Of a stretch of 64,000 nucleotides of DNA, positions 59,301-64,000 are shown one piece after another; the stretch's first letter is position 1; every line of letters begins with the position of its first letter. The position numbers were made by a program, and so were the translations under genes. The notes beneath the pieces are model-generated. The model did not search any database. It was not told the DNA's origin and saw only the letters and a list, made by a program, of their open reading frames with translations. Origin of the DNA: Streptomyces sp. NBC_00258 (lineage in GTDB: Bacteria; Actinomycetota; Actinomycetes; Streptomycetales; Streptomycetaceae); contig NZ_CP108081.1 in assembly GCF_036182465.1 (NCBI RefSeq), forward strand, positions 9,300,001-9,364,000. Reading direction: 5' to 3'.

Positions 59301-59513
59301 GTCCGGCTCAGCCGTCTGGTCGCCGTCGCGGCCGCGGTGCCCGGTGTCGAGAGTGTCCATGTCACGCGGCTTCGAAGGCTGTTCCACGAGGACCGAGGAG
59401 AGAGGGAGGACGGCGTGCTGCGGCTCGGCCCGCTGGAGATCGCCACCTGCGACAACGACCCCGACCGGCCGGAGAACGGCCGCCTTGCGATATCCCTCGG
59501 AGGTGCCCGATGA
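56355..59513 (+). CDS. cis11: Large baseplate J-like wedge protein (Afp11-like)
   Basis: A 1052-residue protein with a DUF-type N-terminal beta domain (residues 1-110), the baseplate-J/gp6 entry segment VVDYTARDYETIRKLLLDRL, TLVELLAYTGDQISYHQDAV and ATEAYLDTARRRVSVRRHVR, and a C-terminal gp6-like end (TRLRAVTAEDYAALASSLPG, VPLDIELKVC). The middle contains FGDGRHGARPTPGSRLELRY. It forms the wedge ring of the baseplate. Both ends overlap its neighbours by four bases (ATGA). Confidence 0.9.
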   Translation: MTATSATTSRRAKVRAAQLNGVDAVEVGDDGLTLTVTFLGKAPHGLCAENVRIDGGRRITGIQAVDVSVEREEDPELDDRLYVTLDRAGDTSRYRLSLVETDPYGRPGAEPYRGFDQRYHSAAFAFRPDCPTPFDCAEEPHGTREFPEAPVVDYTARDYETIRKLLLDRLALTTPDWIERNPADLGTTLVELLAYTGDQISYHQDAVATEAYLDTARRRVSVRRHVRLIDYAMHDGSNSRAYVTVQTAGEHTLPPGTYRFASVDVRTLDPHDRPEPGTVIDDGDLAELDERGSVEVFEPVVSADPLELRAAHNAIRLWTWGGEVSSLPKGATAATLRDEWRDAETCEERRLDLKPGDLLVLEEVKGPRTGTPGDADPAHRQVVRLTSVTPAVDRIEDQPVLEVTWSAGDALRFPFCLATRGGRDCEPVEDVTLARGNVVLVDHGRSLNWCGDGLPETVTVPPVPAVVGSCDPPDFGCRDRDEGNAPARLISSLTEKADCGDPLTPDDVRELFDVVGEVATVRAGLGLELAGQRQERVVPGTAYAQVAALRTLLAQSVYPGIAPRFRPVLGRSPVAQAVPFPDLRTVALGQAERIAAIPGRVRQRLVDLWRSARDRDGLGEQEIAELTVIYGLKTLEHLELHLHPVRALRELLFRSDQLLDAKLRRVEVLTARARAGTVLDGHIAWEIALSWGPAYAAGLHPDELVLRGPASAALRHDPRQALPAVRLHDSGDGGGDVTWEPRRDLLDSTPRDRHFVGELEDDGRLTLRFGDGRHGARPTPGSRLELRYRLGGGTAGNVGAEAINHLVLCDDSGGGDREEPPVAGVRNPLPAVGGTEPEPVEQVRQLAPLDLRRTRLRAVTAEDYAALASSLPGVQRAAAAIRWTGSVQEAHIAVDPYGTGAPSEALLAEVAQALEACRRIGHDLVVGPARLVPLDIELKVCARPGHQHGQILAELYRVLGSGRLPGGRLGFFHPDALTFGEPVRLSRLVAVAAAVPGVESVHVTRLRRLFHEDRGEREDGVLRLGPLEIATCDNDPDRPENGRLAISLGGAR

Positions 59514-62500
59514 GCGACGACTGCACCTGCGGCGGCGCATGCGGCGACGGCGTGTCCGGCGGCGCTGCATGCGGTGGCGGCGGTACGTGCGACTGCGGCG
59601 GCCACGACGAGCGCCTCGCCCCCGCCCCGCTCCACAACCCGCCAGGCCGCACGGCCCTCGACTACCGCGTCGGCGACTACGGCTCCTTCCTGGCCGCCCA
59701 GCTCGACCGGCTCGCCTCACCCGCGTACCCGGCCCTGAAGGGGCTCACGGTCCGCACTCCCGACGACCCGGCGATCGGCCTGCTCGACGCCACGGCCGTC
59801 CTCGGCGACCTGCTCACCTTCCACTCCGAGCGGATCGCCGACGAGGCCTATCTGCGGACGGCCAACGAGCACCGCTCGCTCGCGCTGCTCGGCCGACTGG
59901 TCGGCCACCGGCCGCGGCCCGGCGTCGCCGCCTCCACCCATCTCGCGTACAGCCTCGAACGCGATCCGCGCGCCGAGACCCTGCCCGTGGTGATCCCGCG
60001 CGGGGCGCGGAGCCACAGCGTGCCCGCGTCGGCCGACGAGGACTCGCAGACCTTCGAGACGAGCCGTGACCTGACGGCCCGCTGGGACTGGAACGAGCTG
60101 AAGGTCCGGCGCCGCCGCCCCTCCCTCGTCACCCCGGCGGACCTGGAGCGCCGCTCCGAGCTCTTCGTCGAGGGCACCGCCAACTCCCTCCAGACCGGCG
60201 ACCAGTTGCTCTTCGTCTTCGGCGAACAGGCGGCCTCCGAGCCGAAGTTGCTGCCCGTCGCCAAGGTGCGGATCGACCGGGACGACGAGATCACCGCGAT
60301 CGGACTGGCCCAGTCGGCCCCTCCCACGCTCCGGGAACTCGTCGACGAGGTACGGCGCTGGACCTCCGAGCCCGAGGCACCGGGCGACCCCGGCGACGAA
60401 CCGCCCACTCCGGAGGTCCCCAACCCGCGCCCGGTCAGCCGCCTGATCGAGGACTTCGACGACCAGGTCCTCGCCCCGCTGCGTGCCGACCTCGACGGGA
60501 TCAACACCCCGGAGAGCCTCGCGGCCCGTCTCGCCGAGCCCGTGGCGCGCCTCGGTGAGGCACAGGTTCTCGCGACGCCGTACGAGGATGTCGCGGCGTG
60601 GTTCGAACAGCTGGAAGCCGTTCTCGCCGAACTGGCCGAGCGCGCCATGGAGTTGGCGCCCTCGCAGCCGGTGCCGCCGACGGACGAGCAGGCCTCGACG
60701 GCGGCTTCGGGCGGCCAGGGCCCGGCGGGAGCCATCGGCCAGGGCCCGGCATCAGCGGCCGCCCCGAGGCCGACGGCCTCCGCCGCCCCGACCCCCCTGG
60801 GCCACCGCGAAGCCGCCCTCCAAACCCTCGGCTCCGTCCTGCCCGCCCTCCGCGGCAAGGCCCCGGCACCGACCACCGGCGCCGAACAGCCCCGCCGCCC
60901 GGGCGCGGACACGGCCCGGCTGCTCTCGGCCCTGAACCCGGGGCTGGCCGGCCTCTACCCGGCCTGGCGCACGGCCGCCGCCCCCGGCACCCCGGCGCTC
61001 CTGCGGGAACTCCTCGCGATGCGCGTGACCACGGCCCCCTTCGGAGCCATGGCGCCGCTCAAGCCGGTCCAGGACGACCGGGGCCGGGTCATCCGCACCG
61101 CGGACTGGCCCCTCACCGGCGCCGCCCTGGTCAGCATGCGCGTCGTGTTCGACACCGCGGGAAAGGTCCCGGTGCGCGCGGAGTTCCAGTACGTCGAGGG
61201 CAGCAGCTCCGACCAGCGCGCGGAGAACCTGCCGGTCGCGGTGCCGGTCACCTTCCGCCTCGGCGCGGGCGAGGTGGACCTGTCCACCCGCGCGGGCCAG
61301 GACCGCGAACTGAGCTGGCTCAACCGACGCCCCACCGACTCGCAGGAGCCAGGTGTCACCGCGGTCCTCCGCGAGGGCCTGCCCAACCGCACCCTCTTCG
61401 TGTCACGCCCGGACGACGACGGCCTGGTCCACGTGGGCCTGCACAACGGCACGTCCGAGCAGGTCGCCCTCCGGCCGGGCGTCCCGGAGCGGTTCACGCA
61501 CGGCGAGTACGAGGTGAGTCTCACGTACACCGTGGGCAGCGCCGCGCCGAACGTGGAGGTGGTCATCGCCTCGAAGCCGGAACCCACCAACCGCCAGGTC
61601 CTGCAACTGGACCGGGTGCACGACGGCATCACGGTCGGCAGCTGGGTCGCGATCCAGCGGCCGGGCAAGGGAGCCGAGGGAGGCGTCCCGGGCGACAAGA
61701 AGCTCGCGTTCGTCACCACGAAGGTCGTGGCCAAGCGCACCGCCGCGTACACCAACTACGGAATCACCGGACGGGGCACCGAACTCGTCCTGGCCGAAGC
61801 GTGGTTGGACGAGTTCGACGTCCTTCTCTCGCACATCCGCGACACGACCGTCCACGCGGACGGCGAACCGCTGCGTCTGGCCGACGAGCCGCTCGGAGAG
61901 GACGTGCACGGCAACGAGATCGAACTCGCCGAGCTGTACGACGGGTTGAGGCCGGGCCGCACCCTGATCGTCGCGGGTGAGCGCAGCGACATCCCCGGCG
62001 TGGCAGCCGTGCAGGCCACGGAGGTCGTCACCATCGCGGCCGCCGACCCCGCGGTCGATCCCCAACTCCCGGGCGACCACGTCCACACGAAGCTGACGCT
62101 CACCGCCGACCTCGCGTACCGCTACCGCCGCGAGACCGTGCGGATCCTCGGCAACGTGGTCGAGGCGACCCACGGCGAGGGCCGGGACGAGCCGATCGGC
62201 AGCGGCGACTCGGACCGTACGAACCAGACGTTCGCGCTCTGGCAGTCCCCGCTGACCTGGCTCGCCGACGACAACCCCCTCGGCGCCACCCCCGTCCTGG
62301 AGGTGAGGGTCGACGGAGTGCTCTGGCACGAGGTCGACAGCCTCGCCGGGCGCGGCCCCCGCGAGCGGGTCTACATCACCGGGACCACCGCCGACGGCCG
62401 CACCACCGTGACCTTCGGTGACGGCGTCCACGGCGCCCGCCTGCCCAGCGGCCACGAGAACGTCCGCGCCCGCTACCGCTTCGGCACGGGCCGGGCGGCC

Positions 62501-63409
62501 AACGTGGCGGCCGGCCGCATCACCCAGGCCCTCACCCGGCCCCTCGGCGTCACCGCGGTCACCAACCCGCGCTCCGCCACGGGCGGCGCCGACGCCGACG
62601 GCCCCGGACTGACCCGGCGCACGGTCCCGCTGGCCGTCTCGGCCCTGGACCGCCTGGTCTCGGAGACCGACTACGAGGACTTCGCCCGCTCCCGGGCCGG
62701 CATCGGCCGGGCCGCCGCACGCGAACTCTTCGACGGACGGCGGCGCGTGCTGCACGTGACGGTCGCGGGCACGGACGACGTGCCGATCGCCGAGGACTCG
62801 GACCTGTTGCGCGCACTGCGCGGCGCACTCACCGAGTACGGCGACCCGAACCTCCCGGTCCGCGTGGACGTCCGCGAACTCGTCGCGCTTCTCGTCGCCG
62901 CGAAGGTGAAGGTGGCGCCCGACCACAGCTGGCAGGTCGTCGAACCCCGCCTGCGTCAGGCCCTGCTGCGCCGACTCGGCTACGAGGGAAGGGAGTTGGG
63001 CCAGCCCGCTCGTCTCTCCGACATCCTGGCCACGGCCCACCAGGTGCCCGGCGTCGACTACGTGGACGTCGACGTCTTCACCGGCGTCCCCGCCTCCGCG
63101 ACCGCGGAGGAGCTCAGCAGACTTCTCGCGAACCCGGGCCTGCCGAAGGCGTCGGTCCCGGCGCGCGGAGCCACGTACGACGAGAAGGTCCACATCGTCC
63201 GCGCGACGGACGGGGAAACCCTGTCGGCGATATGCGCCCGCCACGGCGTCCCGCTCGCCGAACTCCTGCGCCTGAACCCCGACATCACCGACACCCGCCG
63301 CCTGGCGAAGGGCCGTTCGGTGTACGTCTTCCGCGGCATCCGCCCGGCCCAGCTCGCACTGCTGTCGCCGAAGGCCGCGGACACCCTGATTCTGACGGAG
63401 GTCAAGTGA
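59510..63409 (+). CDS. Second large baseplate protein with Cys-rich N-terminus and C-terminal LysM
   Basis: A 1299-residue relative of the previous protein, likely the Afp12 equivalent. It opens with eight Cys in the first 30 residues (CTCGGACGDGVSGGAACGGG), a possible metal or disulfide cluster. The baseplate-J region follows (LLDATAVLGDLLTFHSERIA, DEAYLRTANEHRSLALLGR), then a Pro/Ala-rich insert (about residues 390-470), FGDGVHGARLPSGHENVRAR and VSETDYEDFARSRAGIGRAA. The last 75 residues form a LysM-like domain (VHIVRATDGETLSAICARHG, LLRLNPDITDTRRLAKGRSV), unusual at this place. ATG 59510 overlaps the stop of the preceding gene. Confidence 0.87.
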   Translation: MSDDCTCGGACGDGVSGGAACGGGGTCDCGGHDERLAPAPLHNPPGRTALDYRVGDYGSFLAAQLDRLASPAYPALKGLTVRTPDDPAIGLLDATAVLGDLLTFHSERIADEAYLRTANEHRSLALLGRLVGHRPRPGVAASTHLAYSLERDPRAETLPVVIPRGARSHSVPASADEDSQTFETSRDLTARWDWNELKVRRRRPSLVTPADLERRSELFVEGTANSLQTGDQLLFVFGEQAASEPKLLPVAKVRIDRDDEITAIGLAQSAPPTLRELVDEVRRWTSEPEAPGDPGDEPPTPEVPNPRPVSRLIEDFDDQVLAPLRADLDGINTPESLAARLAEPVARLGEAQVLATPYEDVAAWFEQLEAVLAELAERAMELAPSQPVPPTDEQASTAASGGQGPAGAIGQGPASAAAPRPTASAAPTPLGHREAALQTLGSVLPALRGKAPAPTTGAEQPRRPGADTARLLSALNPGLAGLYPAWRTAAAPGTPALLRELLAMRVTTAPFGAMAPLKPVQDDRGRVIRTADWPLTGAALVSMRVVFDTAGKVPVRAEFQYVEGSSSDQRAENLPVAVPVTFRLGAGEVDLSTRAGQDRELSWLNRRPTDSQEPGVTAVLREGLPNRTLFVSRPDDDGLVHVGLHNGTSEQVALRPGVPERFTHGEYEVSLTYTVGSAAPNVEVVIASKPEPTNRQVLQLDRVHDGITVGSWVAIQRPGKGAEGGVPGDKKLAFVTTKVVAKRTAAYTNYGITGRGTELVLAEAWLDEFDVLLSHIRDTTVHADGEPLRLADEPLGEDVHGNEIELAELYDGLRPGRTLIVAGERSDIPGVAAVQATEVVTIAAADPAVDPQLPGDHVHTKLTLTADLAYRYRRETVRILGNVVEATHGEGRDEPIGSGDSDRTNQTFALWQSPLTWLADDNPLGATPVLEVRVDGVLWHEVDSLAGRGPRERVYITGTTADGRTTVTFGDGVHGARLPSGHENVRARYRFGTGRAANVAAGRITQALTRPLGVTAVTNPRSATGGADADGPGLTRRTVPLAVSALDRLVSETDYEDFARSRAGIGRAAARELFDGRRRVLHVTVAGTDDVPIAEDSDLLRALRGALTEYGDPNLPVRVDVRELVALLVAAKVKVAPDHSWQVVEPRLRQALLRRLGYEGRELGQPARLSDILATAHQVPGVDYVDVDVFTGVPASATAEELSRLLANPGLPKASVPARGATYDEKVHIVRATDGETLSAICARHGVPLAELLRLNPDITDTRRLAKGRSVYVFRGIRPAQLALLSPKAADTLILTEVK

Positions 63410-63447
63410 TGTCCCCGGACGTCCAGTTCGAGACGGAGGCCGTGTGA
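63409..63447 (+). CDS. 12-codon coupling ORF between two tail genes
   Basis: ATGTCCCCGGACGTCCAGTT starts a 12-residue frame (MSPDVQFETEAV) whose ATG overlaps the preceding stop and whose TGA overlaps the ATG of the next gene. It preserves a chain of ATGA/TGATG junctions. Probably a translational relay rather than a functional peptide. Confidence 0.4.
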   Translation: MSPDVQFETEAV

Positions 63448-64000
63448 TGTCCAGGGAACCGGACGGACTCGCCGAGCTGCTGCCCCAGTGGCACCGGCTG
63501 CGCGACGCCCAGGAGGGCGAACCGCTGCGCGCCCTGCTCGCCGTCATGGCCGAGCAACTCGACCTCGTACGCGACGGAGTCGAGCAGGGCTACGAGGACC
63601 TGTTCGTCGAGACGGCGGCCCCCTGGGTGCTGCCGTACCTCGGCGACCTCGTCGGCTACCGCACGCTGCCGGGCTACGAGCGTGTCCTCACCACCGGTCT
63701 GCGGGGCGGGAGTTCGGCCGCGCTCACCGAGGCCGTCGCACCGCGCCGCGATGTCGCCGCGACCGTCGCCAACCGCCGCCGCAAGGGCACCCTCCACCTC
63801 CTCGAAGAACTCTCCGAGCGAGTGGCCGACTGGCCCGCACGCGCCGTCGAACTCTCCCGCCACGTCTCCCACCAGCAGCCCGTGAAGCTGTACGGGACCG
63901 GTGGCGCAGAGCGCGGTACACGCGGCCGCACGGTCGACCTCAGGGACAGCTCGGCGCTCGACCTGGCGGGCGGCCCCTTCGGCGCGGTGGCCCGTTCGGT
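63447..64000 (+). CDS. gpI-like phage tail protein (3' end outside window)
   Basis: The first 184 codons of a gene that continues past the window. The visible part begins SREPDGLAELLPQWHRLRDA and contains LFVETAAPWVLPYLGDLVGY and LTEAVAPRRDVAATVANRRR, then RKGTLHLLEELSERVADWPA. This is the N-terminal domain of phage-tail-protein I-like baseplate proteins of eCIS, which bridge the wedge and tail fibres. The start at 63447 is coupled to the 12-codon frame upstream. Confidence 0.82.
   Translation, partial: MSREPDGLAELLPQWHRLRDAQEGEPLRALLAVMAEQLDLVRDGVEQGYEDLFVETAAPWVLPYLGDLVGYRTLPGYERVLTTGLRGGSSAALTEAVAPRRDVAATVANRRRKGTLHLLEELSERVADWPARAVELSRHVSHQQPVKLYGTGGAERGTRGRTVDLRDSSALDLAGGPFGAVARS

Noticed and set aside
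55905..59720. Open frame of 1271 codons on the minus strand, opposite gp25 and baseplate genes
   Set aside because: Same cause; no ribosome site, no motif, Arg/Gly/Val-rich composition.
37614..64000. Locus considered as a prophage or a type VI secretion system
   Set aside because: No capsid, terminase, integrase or lysis genes, and no TssJLM membrane complex; AAA+ ATPase of Afp15 type, DUF4255 cap and DUF4157 cargo define an eCIS.
1..64000. tRNA, rRNA and riboswitch genes
   Set aside because: No cloverleaf, rRNA block or recognised aptamer core was seen on reading both strands by eye; a covariance-model scan would be needed to exclude small RNAs.

Overview
The window is high-GC actinobacterial DNA, almost certainly a Streptomyces chromosome: third codon positions are nearly all G or C, GTG starts and ATGA/GTGA overlaps are common, and two dispersed intergenic repeat families of the Streptomyces type recur. 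No tRNA, rRNA, CRISPR array, transposase or integrase was seen.

Layout. 1-16.7 kb: a metabolite:H+ symporter (cut by the left edge), a drug/metabolite exporter with an ArsR-type regulator, a TetR/acyl-CoA dehydrogenase pair, a second TetR that probably shares an operator with a MaoC hydratase, SoxR, a DraRnl-like RNA ligase, a BKACE enzyme that has taken an intergenic repeat into its reading frame, a secreted penicillin-acylase-type Ntn hydrolase, an alpha/beta hydrolase and a NamZ-type muramidase. 17-22.5 kb: SDR, acyl-CoA synthetase, TetR, atypical acyl-CoA dehydrogenase and APH-type kinase. This set matches levulinate/4-hydroxyacid catabolism (Lva; ACAD10/11), and two of its promoters carry the same operator. 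22.6-31.9 kb: a His-rich metal-binding protein, two DUF202 membrane proteins, NUDIX, DMT permease, a KSTD-like flavoprotein, an amino-acid permease and a molybdopterin oxidoreductase with its cytochrome b. 32-36.7 kb: a complete L-idonate/gluconate operon with a divergent GntR/FCD regulator.

37.6-64 kb (runs off the right edge): one rightward operon for an extracellular-type contractile injection system (eCIS): sheath, tube, zinc-ribbon baseplate protein, disordered protein, cap, AAA+ ATPase, a 106-residue protein, a 2301-residue DUF4157 protein, an orphan acidic protein, CIS tube/hub protein, LysM protein, gp27-like hub, gp5-like spike, PAAR-like tip, gp25, two large baseplate-J proteins and a gpI-like tail protein. 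Tape measure and fibre genes are not recognised inside the window.

The most notable item is the 2301-residue protein. It looks like a modular polymorphic toxin built on the eCIS cargo scaffold: an N-terminal DUF4157 domain with an intact HELLH site, a very long disordered part, about 350 residues of amphipathic/hydrophobic helices, a Lys/Asp/Pro/Gly linker and a C-terminal tip resembling DNA/RNA non-specific endonucleases (HLIA...GG...NNLV...N). Tip and following gene (52103-52789) are clearly poorer in GC than the operon around them, as expected for an exchanged toxin/immunity cassette. The immunity role is inferred from position and composition only.
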